Source: Methanoculleus thermophilus (GTDB taxonomy: Archaea > Halobacteriota > Methanomicrobia > Methanomicrobiales > Methanoculleaceae). From it: a stretch of 64,000 nucleotides of DNA. A program made the position numbers and the translations under genes. Numbering within the stretch: position 1 is the first letter of the stretch; every line of letters begins with the position of its first letter. The notes under the pieces are model-generated. The model saw nothing but the letters and a program-made list of their open reading frames with translations, was not told where the DNA came from and made no database searches. The stretch covers positions 1 through 64,000 of the forward strand of contig NZ_BCNX01000010.1 of the NCBI RefSeq assembly GCF_001571405.1, in the 5' to 3' direction. This document shows, one piece after another, positions 41,784 to 50,302 of the stretch.

Positions 41784-43292
41784 ATGGAAAAGTCCCTGGA
41801 CCTCATCAATGCCCGGATACGCGACGGTAGTGCACGGGTCGTTACCGCCGACGAGATGCCGGGTATCGTCGACGAATTGGGAGAGGAAGGAGCACTGGCG
41901 GAGGTCGATGTCGTCACGACCGGGACGTTCGGGGCAATGTGCTCCTCCGGCGCCTTCTTCAACTTTGGACACGCCGACCCCCCTATTCGGATGGAACGTA
42001 TATGGCTCAACGACGTTGAGGCATACGCAGGAATCGCTGCGGTCGACGCCTACCTGGGCGCAACTCAGGAGGCCGAGTCCAAGGACCAGCCGTACGGCGG
42101 CGCCCATGTCCTCGAAGAACTCGTTGCCGGGGGTACCGTCGAACTGCGAGCGACCGCCCACGGGACAGACTGTTACCCGCGCCGGAGCATCACGACAGAG
42201 TTGCTGCTTGAGGATATGAACCAGGCAATCATGGTCAACCCGCGAAATGCCTACCAGTGCTATAACGCAGCGACGAACACGACGGATCGGACGCTCCACA
42301 CCTACATGGGAACTCTCCTTCCGCGGTGCGGCAACGTCTCCTACTCCGGTGCAGGAACCCTCTCACCGCTCGCAAACGACCCCACCTTCCGGGTCATCGG
42401 GAGCGGCGTCCCGATCTTCCTTGGCGGGGGAGAGGGCATGATCATCGGAGAAGGCACCCAGCACTCGGCGGGCACCGGGTTTGGAACCCTGATGGTGGCC
42501 GGGGATATGAAGCAGATGCGCCAGGAGTTCCTGCGTGCAGCGGTGATGAACGGCTACGGAGTAACGATGTATATCGGCGTCGGCGTCCCGATCCCAGTGC
42601 TCGATACCGAGATCGTCCGGAGGACAGCGGTACGCGACGAGGATCTCATGACCAGTATCGTCGATTACGGCACGCCCCGGCGAGATCGGCCGGTGCTGGC
42701 AAGGGTCAGTTATGCCGACTTAAAGAGCGGATCCGTCGAGATCGGCGGCGAGACGGTCAGGACGTCGTCGCTCTCCAGTTACAGGAAGGCCCTGGAGGTA
42801 GCACGGGAACTGAAGGCCTGGATCGAGGCGGGAAAGATGGAGCTTGCTCTTCCCACCCGGCGGATCGACCCGGCGAAACGTGTTAGACCCATGCGGGAGA
42901 CCGCCGTGACCCCCCGCGTCCGCGACATCATGAACCGGCAGGTGATCAGCGTCACCGAGGATGAGGAGATCCAGGTTGCGGCAAAGCGGCTGCTGAGAGG
43001 CGAGACGAACCATCTCCCGGTCCTTGACGGCAACGGCACGCTTGTAGGAATCATCACCACCTACGACATCTCAAAGGCGGTGGTGAGCGACGGGCGGCTG
43101 CGACTGGTGAAAGATATCATGACCAGAGAGGTGATCAAGACGAGCCCCGACGAGTCGGTGGATATCGCCGCTCAGAAACTGGAACATAACAACATCAGCG
43201 CCCTCCCGGTGGTGGACGCGACGAACCGGGTGGTCGGCATCCTCTCGGCGATCGATCTCGGGAAGCTCTTCGGCGGGAGGCGGCGACGATGA
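41784..43292 (+). CDS. L-aspartate semialdehyde sulfurtransferase (DUF39) with CBS pair
   Basis: 502 residues. The DUF39 domain (about 1-375) has a conserved-looking cysteine C53 in AMCSSGAFFNFGH and C130 in HGTDCYPRRS, candidates for the persulfide-carrying residue. Two CBS domains follow (about 380-500; VRDIMNRQVISV and VKDIMTREVIKT), a probable regulatory adenosyl-ligand site. The family, known from the Methanosarcina acetivorans protein MA1821, makes homocysteine from aspartate semialdehyde. It is coupled by a 4-base overlap to the ferredoxin partner, forming a three-gene operon. Confidence 0.9.
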   Translation: MEKSLDLINARIRDGSARVVTADEMPGIVDELGEEGALAEVDVVTTGTFGAMCSSGAFFNFGHADPPIRMERIWLNDVEAYAGIAAVDAYLGATQEAESKDQPYGGAHVLEELVAGGTVELRATAHGTDCYPRRSITTELLLEDMNQAIMVNPRNAYQCYNAATNTTDRTLHTYMGTLLPRCGNVSYSGAGTLSPLANDPTFRVIGSGVPIFLGGGEGMIIGEGTQHSAGTGFGTLMVAGDMKQMRQEFLRAAVMNGYGVTMYIGVGVPIPVLDTEIVRRTAVRDEDLMTSIVDYGTPRRDRPVLARVSYADLKSGSVEIGGETVRTSSLSSYRKALEVARELKAWIEAGKMELALPTRRIDPAKRVRPMRETAVTPRVRDIMNRQVISVTEDEEIQVAAKRLLRGETNHLPVLDGNGTLVGIITTYDISKAVVSDGRLRLVKDIMTREVIKTSPDESVDIAAQKLEHNNISALPVVDATNRVVGILSAIDLGKLFGGRRRR

Positions 43293-43687
43293 AACTCCTG
43301 CTGACGTTCTCCCGAAAGGGAAGAGGCGACCCGGGAAGAGAGCCGGTGATTGCCCGGGTGGTGAAGGAGACCGGGGTCCTCATCAACGTCGAGAAGGCCA
43401 ACATCGACTCGATGGCAGGCGAGGTGCTGATCGACGTCCCGGATGGCGATGCGGAGAGGGTCCAGCGGCGTCTCGAGGAGCTCGGCGTCTCGGTCCGCGT
43501 GATGGAGAATGCCATCGTCCGCGACGAGGAGGAGTGCGTCGACTGTGGGGCATGCATCAGCATCTGCCCTCAGGAAGTCTTCTCATTCGACGAAGAGTGG
43601 AAACTCCGCGTGCGTTCTGAACGGTGCGTTCTCTGCGGCAAGTGTATCCAGGCATGCCCGCACGGAGCCCTCTCGCAACAAGGATGA
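43289..43687 (+). CDS. NIL-domain ferredoxin partner of the homocysteine enzyme
   Basis: 132 residues. An N-terminal NIL domain (1-75, ending GVSVRVMENAIVRD) is followed by two [4Fe-4S] sites, C83/C86/C89/C93 and C113/C116/C119/C123. The homologue MA1822 works with DUF39 proteins in sulfur insertion during homocysteine synthesis. Its ATG overlaps the stop of the upstream gene and its stop overlaps the next start, so all three are translationally coupled. Confidence 0.9.
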   Translation: MKLLLTFSRKGRGDPGREPVIARVVKETGVLINVEKANIDSMAGEVLIDVPDGDAERVQRRLEELGVSVRVMENAIVRDEEECVDCGACISICPQEVFSFDEEWKLRVRSERCVLCGKCIQACPHGALSQQG

Positions 43688-44400
43688 TCCGGGAACATTT
43701 TGAGTTTCGGCAGACGATCACGACGATCCTTGCGGACGATCCCCGGCATGTTGAGACGGCAAAGGCCGGGATGATGGCCGCCAGACAGGAGATCGAGCGG
43801 CAGATCTCCCAGGATCCTTATTTTGCGACAACATTTGAGCCCTACGCCCCGAAGAACCCGGGAAAGACCGTCGGGCGTATGGTCCGGGCCGCAGAGGAGG
43901 CCTCTGTCGGGCCGATGGCGGCGGTGGCAGGGGCCATTGCCTGGGCGGGGGTAGAAGCGATGATTGCGGATGACGCGATGTTTGCCCTCATCGACAACGG
44001 GGGGGATATCGCCCTCGTAAGCGATCGCGAGGTGAAGGTTGGGATTTATGCAGGGGCATCACCGCTGAGCGGGCAGATTGCGTTCCAGATACCACCCCGG
44101 AAAGAGATCCTCGGCATCTGCACCTCGTCGGCGACGGTAGGGCCGTCGATCAGTCTAGGCATCGCCGATGCCGTGACGGTCTTTTCCGACGACGTCGCTG
44201 CCGCAGATGCCTGGGCGACGGCGATCTGCAATCAGATTAGACCCGACGATACCTCCATCCTCGATAACCTCTCTACGACCAGTATCACGGGTGTGCTCGC
44301 CATCATCGGGGATGCGGTCATCCGCTGGGGAGACCTCCCCCGGATTGTGCGGGCGAGGGTGGACGAACGGCTGATCACCGCCGGTCGATCACCCGTCTAG
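43684..44400 (+). CDS. UPF0280/COG2122 protein (ApbE-like fold)
   Basis: 238 residues of the UPF0280 family: HFEFRQTITTILADDP, then VGPMAAVAGAIAWAGVEAMI, then ALIDNGGDIAL, then ICTSSATVGPSISLGIADAVTVFS. The fold resembles the flavin transferase ApbE, but the ApbE FMN-transfer residues cannot be assigned. COG2122 proteins have been tied genetically to sulfur assimilation into homocysteine in methanogens (established for MA1715). Third gene of the operon, overlapping the ferredoxin gene by four bases. It also overlaps the convergent gene 44389-44787 by 12 bases. Confidence 0.87.
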   Translation: MIREHFEFRQTITTILADDPRHVETAKAGMMAARQEIERQISQDPYFATTFEPYAPKNPGKTVGRMVRAAEEASVGPMAAVAGAIAWAGVEAMIADDAMFALIDNGGDIALVSDREVKVGIYAGASPLSGQIAFQIPPRKEILGICTSSATVGPSISLGIADAVTVFSDDVAAADAWATAICNQIRPDDTSILDNLSTTSITGVLAIIGDAVIRWGDLPRIVRARVDERLITAGRSPV

Positions 44401-44787
44401 AGGATCTTCGAGATACCTGACCATCTCGGCGTATGCACCCTTTCCTTCGAACCGTGCGAGCGTCCTCTCACCGTCGGTGATGGCAAGAACCGGGCTCCCA
44501 TCCACCACGCCGAAGATGACCTCGTAGATATCGATCTCGTCGATGACCAGCCCCCGGAGAAGGTCCGAGGCCGCGTGGAGCTGCAGTCGCTCCATGATCA
44601 GGTCGTCCGGCGTCTCCCGGAAGAAGTAGTAGAAGACCTGGTAGGCGTTGAGGAGATTCGAGGATAACAACGCCCCTCGGGTCTCTTCATCAAGCGTATC
44701 GAGGTTCTCTGCAAGGAGTTCATCGTCGTCGTCGCTCGCCTCAAAGAGTTTCTCGGCAAGGTCCGCCAGTTCCGCGTAATTGACCAT
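44389..44787 (-). CDS. acidic hypothetical protein of methanogens
   Basis: 132 residues, strongly acidic N-terminal half (FEASDDDDELLAENLDTLDEETR) followed by a more hydrophobic part (LLNAYQVFYYFFRETPDDLIMERLQL) and a beta-rich end (IYEVIFGVVDGSPVLAITDGERTLARFEG). No family motif is recognised. Its 3' end overlaps the convergent COG2122 gene by 12 bases. The frame is uninterrupted and codon use matches the host. Confidence 0.6.
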   Translation of the reverse strand: MVNYAELADLAEKLFEASDDDDELLAENLDTLDEETRGALLSSNLLNAYQVFYYFFRETPDDLIMERLQLHAASDLLRGLVIDEIDIYEVIFGVVDGSPVLAITDGERTLARFEGKGAYAEMVRYLEDPLDG

Positions 44788-44868
44788 ACTCAGTTCTCCC
44801 CAGATCGTATGCCGCCCGCCAGATAGGACTGGAATGGCGCGGGCGTCTCATGAGTAACTATATCGGTT

Positions 44869-45171
44869 TTGCCGGAAAAAAGAATAGGTGTGCGTGAGGA
44901 AGATCTGGATTGGGCCGTATATCATGGGATTCCACAATCCGGCAGCATTACGGTCGAAGATCTGGTAGCAACAACTGGTTTTGAACCCGGTGCAGTCCGG
45001 GCATCGCTTGAGCGCCTGGAGCACTACCTCCTTATTCGGCGATCCGGAGAGGCGGTAAGGCTTCTCTCCATCGAGGAGTCACTGATCGAGTGCCAGTGCC
45101 GGCATACGAAAGAGGATCTGCCGTTCGTCATCGAGAACGGTGTCATCAGGGCAAAGAGAGGAGATGAGTAA
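44869..45171 (+). CDS. small winged-helix-like protein upstream of trm56
   Basis: 100 residues from TTG 44869, or 93 from GTG 44890; a TATA-like AACTATATC upstream favours the shorter, nearly leaderless form. The sequence [41 protein letters not shown] reads as a winged helix. The C-terminus has a CQC pair followed by [22 protein letters not shown]. It is probably the first gene of the trm56 and ATP-grasp operon. Function is unknown; DNA or RNA binding is plausible. Confidence 0.65.
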   Translation: MPEKRIGVREEDLDWAVYHGIPQSGSITVEDLVATTGFEPGAVRASLERLEHYLLIRRSGEAVRLLSIEESLIECQCRHTKEDLPFVIENGVIRAKRGDE

Positions 45172-45175
45172 GACT

Positions 45176-45700
45176 ATGCCTGAAGTAGCCGTGCTCCGGA
45201 TAGGCCATCGGCCCGAACGCGACCAGCGGGTGACGACCCACGTCGGGCTCGCGGCGCGGGCGCTCGGGGCCCGGGGGATGTATCTTGCCGCAAACGACCC
45301 GGGTGTGGCCGCGAGCATCGAAGATGTGGTCTCCCGGTGGGGTGGGGAATTCTTTGTTGAGAACGACGTGAAGTGGCGGCGGTGCATCCAGGACTGGAAA
45401 GCCGCCGGCGGCAAGGTCGCACACCTCACGATGTACGGGCTCCGGATGACCGACGTCATCGACGAGATCCGCCGTGAGGATCGGGTGCTCGTCGTTGTGG
45501 GGGCGGAGAAGGTCCCGGGAGAGATCTACGGGCTTGCCGATTACAACGTCTCGGTGACGACCCAGCCTCACTCGGAGATCTCAAGCCTCGCCCTCTTCCT
45601 CGACCACCTCTTCGAGGGCAAAGAACTCAACCGGGAGTACCCGGACGCGAAGATCCGGATCGAGCCGACGAAAGCGGGCAAAAAGACGGTGGAGCGGTGA
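45176..45700 (+). CDS. trm56: tRNA (cytidine(56)-2'-O)-methyltransferase Trm56
   Basis: 174 residues of the archaeal SPOUT enzyme that methylates C56 in the tRNA T loop. Recognisable parts: [27 protein letters not shown] at the N-terminus, the knotted SAM site [22 protein letters not shown], and the C-terminal [23 protein letters not shown]. An in-frame ATG 12 bases earlier (45164) is possible but the family N-terminus fits 45176. The stop overlaps the next start (GTGA). It acts in tRNA maturation. Confidence 0.93.
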   Translation: MPEVAVLRIGHRPERDQRVTTHVGLAARALGARGMYLAANDPGVAASIEDVVSRWGGEFFVENDVKWRRCIQDWKAAGGKVAHLTMYGLRMTDVIDEIRREDRVLVVVGAEKVPGEIYGLADYNVSVTTQPHSEISSLALFLDHLFEGKELNREYPDAKIRIEPTKAGKKTVER

Positions 45701-46773
45701 GAGGGCGGATACTGGTTGCCGGGTTTGCCACACGACACGTGGCGCAGTCAGCCCATCGGGCCGGTTATACAGTCTACGCCGTCGACCATTTCTGTGACCA
45801 GGACCTTGCCTGGTACACGGAGGATTGCCTCGCATTCGACGAACTTGACGAACTCCCGGAGAAGATTGCCGAACTTGCCGCCCGCCGTCCCGTCGATGCT
45901 CTGGTCGTCACCTCGGGCGCCGAGACCATCGGGACGACGATCCCGCTCTGCGGCACGCCGCCGAAGAAAGTGGAGCGGTTCCTCGACAAACTGGAGATTC
46001 AGCGATTCTTTGAGGGACTGGACATCCCGGTCCCGCCGCTTGCAGGGGTTGAAGAGTTTCCCGCGATGGTCAAGCCACGCCAGGGGGCCGGAGGATGGAG
46101 GAACGCGATCGTAAAGACCAGGGAAGAACTCCGGCAGTGGGAAGAGGCCTGGCCTGACACCCCCTACATTGCACAACACCTCGTCAGCGGGATCCCGTCA
46201 AGCGTCTCCTGCGTCGCAGACGGTCGGCGTGCGCGGGCCATCGCGGTCAACCGGCAGATCCTCCGGGGAGACGGTGAATCCGCGCATGGGTTTGCCGGAT
46301 CGATCACCCCGTTCGCCCATCCGCTTGTCGGGGAGATGGTCGCGGCAGCCGAGCGCATCTGTGCCGCAAGCGGGTGCATAGGCTCGATCGGTGTCGACTT
46401 CATGGCGGGAGATAAACCCTGGGCGATCGAGATAAACCCCCGGTTCCAGGCGACCGTGGATACGGTTGAGATGGCGACAGGAGAGAGTGTCTTTTCACTG
46501 CATATGGATGCCTGCCGCGGTGTGATCCCTGCAGCGATGCCGAAGACAAAAAGGGTCGCGATCCGGCGGATCCTCTTCGCAGAAAGGGATATGCGGCTTG
46601 ATGCCGATCTTTCGGCGCTTGCACCCCGGATTGCCGACATACCCTGGCCCGGTACCGAGTTTGAGGAAGGGAACGCAGTCGTGAGCGTCTACGGATGCGC
46701 GGAGACAGAAACGGCGGCACTCCAGGATCTTGAGAGAAATACCGAAGCCGTCCGGAGGCTGATCCGGGGTTGA
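45697..46773 (+). CDS. ATP-grasp ligase (COG2232-like)
   Basis: 358 residues, start GTG overlapping the trm56 stop. An N-terminal preATP-grasp domain ([26 protein letters not shown]), then ATP-grasp core with [15 protein letters not shown], then [17 protein letters not shown] and the metal/phosphate site [13 protein letters not shown]. It joins a carboxylate to an amine or similar nucleophile using ATP. The substrate is not evident. The C-terminal 70 residues are specific to this group. Confidence 0.82.
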   Translation: MRGRILVAGFATRHVAQSAHRAGYTVYAVDHFCDQDLAWYTEDCLAFDELDELPEKIAELAARRPVDALVVTSGAETIGTTIPLCGTPPKKVERFLDKLEIQRFFEGLDIPVPPLAGVEEFPAMVKPRQGAGGWRNAIVKTREELRQWEEAWPDTPYIAQHLVSGIPSSVSCVADGRRARAIAVNRQILRGDGESAHGFAGSITPFAHPLVGEMVAAAERICAASGCIGSIGVDFMAGDKPWAIEINPRFQATVDTVEMATGESVFSLHMDACRGVIPAAMPKTKRVAIRRILFAERDMRLDADLSALAPRIADIPWPGTEFEEGNAVVSVYGCAETETAALQDLERNTEAVRRLIRG

Positions 46774-46898
46774 GCCCCGGACGCGCCTCCGTCAGCCTCT
46801 TCAAACCGGAAAGGAAATTAAATATTGAGAACCCAAGTACGGGGCACCGATGTGGGAGAGATCTATTATACAATATTGCGTATAGGGGAGAATTGAGC

Positions 46899-47420
46899 AT
46901 GGTATCCGTCAATGAGCTGTTGAATGATCCAGCAATCCACGCCTACATTCAGCGCATGATCGGGGATGAAGGGGTCGAGCTTCTCAGGCGCTTCCCAGAA
47001 GTTGGGGAGCACAGCGACGAGGAACTTGCCGAGAAGACCGGGGTCAACCTCAATACTGTCCGTCACACGCTGTATACTCTGTATGAAAAACGCCTTGCCG
47101 AGTATCGGCGGCTGAAGAACACCGAGACCGGTTGGCTTACATATCTCTGGCATCTCCGCATGGATCGCCTCAACGAGGTGATCGAGGAGGAGATCAAGAA
47201 TGCACTTGAACATCTCGACGCGCGGCTCGCCTACGAAGAGAAGAACGACTTCTATATCTGCAAGGGCTGCGGCGCAATCTACACCTTCGCCGATGCCGCG
47301 AACTGGAACTTCGAGTGCCCGAACTGCGAAGAGATGCTTGAGCACTTCGATAACGAACTCCTCGCCAACGCACTCAGGAGAAGGGTCAACAAGATCAAGG
47401 AGAGCCTCGGAAGTGCGTGA
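46899..47420 (+). CDS. tfe: transcription factor E (TFE alpha)
   Basis: 173 residues. The N-terminal winged helix (about 1-90) has [34 protein letters not shown]. The linker helix and C-terminal zinc ribbon with C121, C124, C140, C143 follow. TFE stimulates promoter opening by archaeal RNA polymerase. GGAG lies eight bases before the ATG, and a TATA-like AATTAAATATT is found about 80 bases upstream. It overlaps the next start by 8 bases. Confidence 0.95.
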   Translation: MVSVNELLNDPAIHAYIQRMIGDEGVELLRRFPEVGEHSDEELAEKTGVNLNTVRHTLYTLYEKRLAEYRRLKNTETGWLTYLWHLRMDRLNEVIEEEIKNALEHLDARLAYEEKNDFYICKGCGAIYTFADAANWNFECPNCEEMLEHFDNELLANALRRRVNKIKESLGSA

Positions 47421-47898
47421 GCAGGATTGTATCGACCTCCTCAGGCGTGCCGGGTGCTCGGAGGGGGTCATCGCACACTGCCGGGCGGTGCGTGACCTTG
47501 CACTCACGTATGCTACCGATCCCCTCGTCGACCGCGACCTGGTCGAGGCTGGCGCCCTCCTCCACGACATCGGCCGGGGTGTGACGCATGATATTCATCA
47601 CGCAGAGGTGGGTGCAGAGATGTGTCGGTCGTTCGGGCTCGATGAAGCGATCGTCGCTATCGTCGAGCGGCACATCGGCGCCGGGCTGACGGCCGACGAA
47701 TGCTCGCTCCTCAACCTGACCCCACGCGACTGCATGCCCCGGAGACTCGAAGAGAAGATTGTCGCCCACGCAGACAACCTGGTGAAGGGGACCCGTGTCA
47801 TTACCATGGAAGGGCGTATGCTGCATGCAGTCGCTCTTCCGAGAAGACAGAGGAAGCGGATCTGCCGGCTCGGGCAGGAGATGGAACTTTTTAGATAA
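47413..47898 (+). CDS. HD-domain hydrolase (TIGR00295-like)
   Basis: 161 residues from GTG 47413, overlapping the tfe stop. The HD metal site is visible: H in [15 protein letters not shown] in [21 protein letters not shown], and a later D in [12 protein letters not shown]. Such proteins are metal-dependent phosphohydrolases of nucleotides or related phosphoesters. The extra HDIHH cluster is normal for the group. Substrate is unknown. It is co-transcribed with tfe and meets the convergent ACT-domain gene with an 8-base overlap. Confidence 0.85.
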   Translation: MREQDCIDLLRRAGCSEGVIAHCRAVRDLALTYATDPLVDRDLVEAGALLHDIGRGVTHDIHHAEVGAEMCRSFGLDEAIVAIVERHIGAGLTADECSLLNLTPRDCMPRRLEEKIVAHADNLVKGTRVITMEGRMLHAVALPRRQRKRICRLGQEMELFR

Positions 47899-48394
47899 CC
47901 AGCCGGTCAACCTGGGGGAGCGCGCGCAGTTCCTCGTAAACCGATGCCGGAACCCGCGCTTCATCCACGATCATCACAAGTTTTGGCTCCTCTGCAAGGT
48001 AAGGATCGGTGACGAATATCTGGCGGATGGAGAGATCGTGATCGACGAGGACTTTGACCGCTGCGCCGACAATCCCCTTCTGTTGCGCATCCTTTGGATA
48101 AAGTGTGATAACCGAGAGGCCGAGGGCCTCCGCGACCCGGGAGAGATCGGGCGCGGCGCGCATCCGAAGAAAGACCTCCCGGAGCTCCGGATTTTCGAGG
48201 ATGCGACGGGCTGTGGCGTCAACGACCCGACGGTCAGTATCGATAGCCCTGCCGATGTGCGTAGCGGGGATCTCGATGCCGTTGCAGGCAATCCGTCCTT
48301 CCTCGTTGATGCCGAATCCGTTCTCAAGCAGGAACCGGACGACGCGGCTCTGGGAGGGTGAGTCGGCAAACTCCCGTGAGATGTCAGCCCACAT
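47891..48394 (-). CDS. ACT-domain regulator of amino-acid metabolism (COG2150-like)
   Basis: 167 residues. The N-terminal 90 residues hold a helical DNA-binding-like region (SPSQSRVVRFLLENGFGIN, then IPATHIGRAIDTDRRVVDATARRI). The C-terminal ACT domain (about 95-165) has GIVGAAVKVLVDHDLSIRQIFVTDPYLAEEPKLVMIVD. It probably senses an amino acid. TATTTATG on the minus strand about 28 bases before the ATG implies a leaderless transcript. Confidence 0.83.
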   Translation of the reverse strand: MWADISREFADSPSQSRVVRFLLENGFGINEEGRIACNGIEIPATHIGRAIDTDRRVVDATARRILENPELREVFLRMRAAPDLSRVAEALGLSVITLYPKDAQQKGIVGAAVKVLVDHDLSIRQIFVTDPYLAEEPKLVMIVDEARVPASVYEELRALPQVDRLVI

Positions 48395-48575
48395 AAGGGA
48401 ATATTCGCGTGAGGCGCATAAATATACACCGAAGTAGGTCGCAGGAGACCGGCATGTGGCTGTAAAGCATGGCAGATGCCACCAAGGTAGACCTCAAGCC
48501 CGGGACCAGAGAGAACTCCCCCTCCCGGGAGAGCAAGGTATTTCTTGTTGCAGTGCGTTGTATATAGGGAACAGA

Positions 48576-48660
48576 GCGAGGGTTGCCGAGACAGGTCAAA
48601 GGCGCAAGGTTGAGGGCCTTGTCACGTAGGTGTTCGGGCGTTCAAATCGCCTCCCTCGCA
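48576..48660 (+). tRNA. tRNA-Leu (anticodon GAG)
   Basis: Acceptor GCGAGGG (48576-48582) pairs with CCCTCGC (48653-48659), discriminator A48660. The anticodon stem is CAAGG/CCTTG around loop TTGAGGG, giving GAG. A long variable arm (class II, 13 bases, CACGTAGGTGTTC) identifies tRNA-Leu. The T loop is TTCAAAT. No CCA is encoded. TATATAG lies about 10-15 bases upstream. Confidence 0.95.
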
Positions 48661-48821
48661 CTCAATCTATCCTGAGATTCTAATCAGATGAGCGGACGCT
48701 CTCTATTATCCCATAATTCTCGACTTGATGGCGGATTTGCCGCATAAGTTATCCACAGGAACCAAAATTCAATTTGAGAAGAGTTAACCGCCGAAAGCTC
48801 AATATCAATACCTGGATACAC

Positions 48822-50105
48822 ATGGAACTGCAGACCGAGAGAAAAGATGGCATTTTAACATTTTGTCTGCGCGGAAGGCTTGATGGTTACGGCGCGGGAC
48901 AACTCGCCGATGCCATTTCGGCATCGCTGCAGGACGATGACCGGTCGGTCGTCTTTGACCTTGCCGAACTGAGTTACCTGAGCAGTGCGGGCATCCGGGT
49001 CCTCGTCGCCACGAAGAAGCAGTTGAAGGAACGCGGCGGCATCCTGGCCCTCGCTGGAATTCAGGATTACCCAAAGAGCGTTCTCGATATGGCCGGAGTA
49101 ACACCGATATTCTCCATCTATGCAGGGGTCGAGGAGGCCATCGCCGCCTGCAAGAGACCGCTCGACAGTCTCTCGGTCATCAACGAGATCACACGGGCTC
49201 CGGTCGTCAGAAACGGCGTTACGTATACCATAGAGCGGGCCTCTACGCAGAGCTCGTCGCTCCGGGTCGTCGGCAGACTGGATAAGATGCTGCGCGCCCG
49301 CCTGACGGAGGAAGATATCCGTGCAATACCATTCTCAGCCCTCCAGTACTCGCTCGGCATCGGCGCGCTCGGCAAGGGTGTGACAGATGCGCTCCCGCTC
49401 CTAGGAGAGATGATCACGCTGCACGGCTCGGTGGTATGGCTCCCGACCGATGGAAACGCCACACCGGACTTCTTCACGCCGGTGAAGGATACCGGGGAAC
49501 TCTACATCTATACCGGATATAACGTAGCGCTCAACGGGCCGTTTCACGAGATCGTCACCATCGATGCGGGAGATGGGGGGAGCATCGCGCTCTCCGACGT
49601 ATACCGCACACTCTTTGAGCTTGCCAGGGAGCAGAAGCGCGACTTTGCCGGCATCATCGCACTTGCCATGTGGGCCGTCGTCGATGGGGTCCGGAGCCTC
49701 GGAGTGAAGAAGTCGCCCATTGCCGCATTTGCCCCGGAAAACGGTCTTCCCATCAATTCTGAAGCGAATGTAAAAGAATGGCTCGATGATGACGATGAGC
49801 CAAAGTACCACGGCGACACGATGGTCAGCTTCGGGTTCGGAGTAGACTACTCGGCCTGCAACGACGAATGCCTTTCAGCCCTCACCGATCTGAATCGGCC
49901 AAGGACACAGCAACTGCAGCTCCACAATCACGGGGTCATCTTCCGGGGGGTGCCATGGGATGCAGGGCTCGATCTCACGAGACAGATCGAAAAGATCTTG
50001 AGCGAGGCTCCGTTCATCGATATGCGGCATCTCAAAGACAGCACCCGGATCCGGCGGGCGAAGGTGGGCGTGGCTTATATCTCAAGGATCGACGTGGATG
50101 CCTAA
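48822..50105 (+). CDS. STAS-domain protein with a large C-terminal domain of unknown function
   Basis: 427 residues. The N-terminal STAS domain (about 1-110) has GILTFCLRGRLDGYGAGQLADAI, VVFDLAELSYLSSAGIRVLVATKK and LALAGIQDYPKSVLDMAGV; the serine after LSS fits the phosphorylation site of SpoIIAA. The remaining 300 residues form a second domain with many beta strands and a GFGVDYSACNDECL segment, not recognised. The pattern suggests a regulatory switch governed by a kinase or phosphatase of the PP2C/RsbW type, though no such partner is adjacent. A longer in-frame start at 48774 is less likely. Confidence 0.72.
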   Translation: MELQTERKDGILTFCLRGRLDGYGAGQLADAISASLQDDDRSVVFDLAELSYLSSAGIRVLVATKKQLKERGGILALAGIQDYPKSVLDMAGVTPIFSIYAGVEEAIAACKRPLDSLSVINEITRAPVVRNGVTYTIERASTQSSSLRVVGRLDKMLRARLTEEDIRAIPFSALQYSLGIGALGKGVTDALPLLGEMITLHGSVVWLPTDGNATPDFFTPVKDTGELYIYTGYNVALNGPFHEIVTIDAGDGGSIALSDVYRTLFELAREQKRDFAGIIALAMWAVVDGVRSLGVKKSPIAAFAPENGLPINSEANVKEWLDDDDEPKYHGDTMVSFGFGVDYSACNDECLSALTDLNRPRTQQLQLHNHGVIFRGVPWDAGLDLTRQIEKILSEAPFIDMRHLKDSTRIRRAKVGVAYISRIDVDA

Positions 50106-50302
50106 GGCCGGAATTGCAGTCGGCCAACTTTCATCATTTTTAAAAATCCTAGATGCGCTCAATATTGGGTCTGATATAGATCCCGGTTCTATTCTAGAGG
50201 TTATCTCAAATGCCCCTGCCAGGGGTGATCCGGGGTGCTCTGCTTCACCCGCAGGCACCCCAATGCAGTCTCGACTCCCGACAACAAAAGACCAGTCGGG
50301 GC

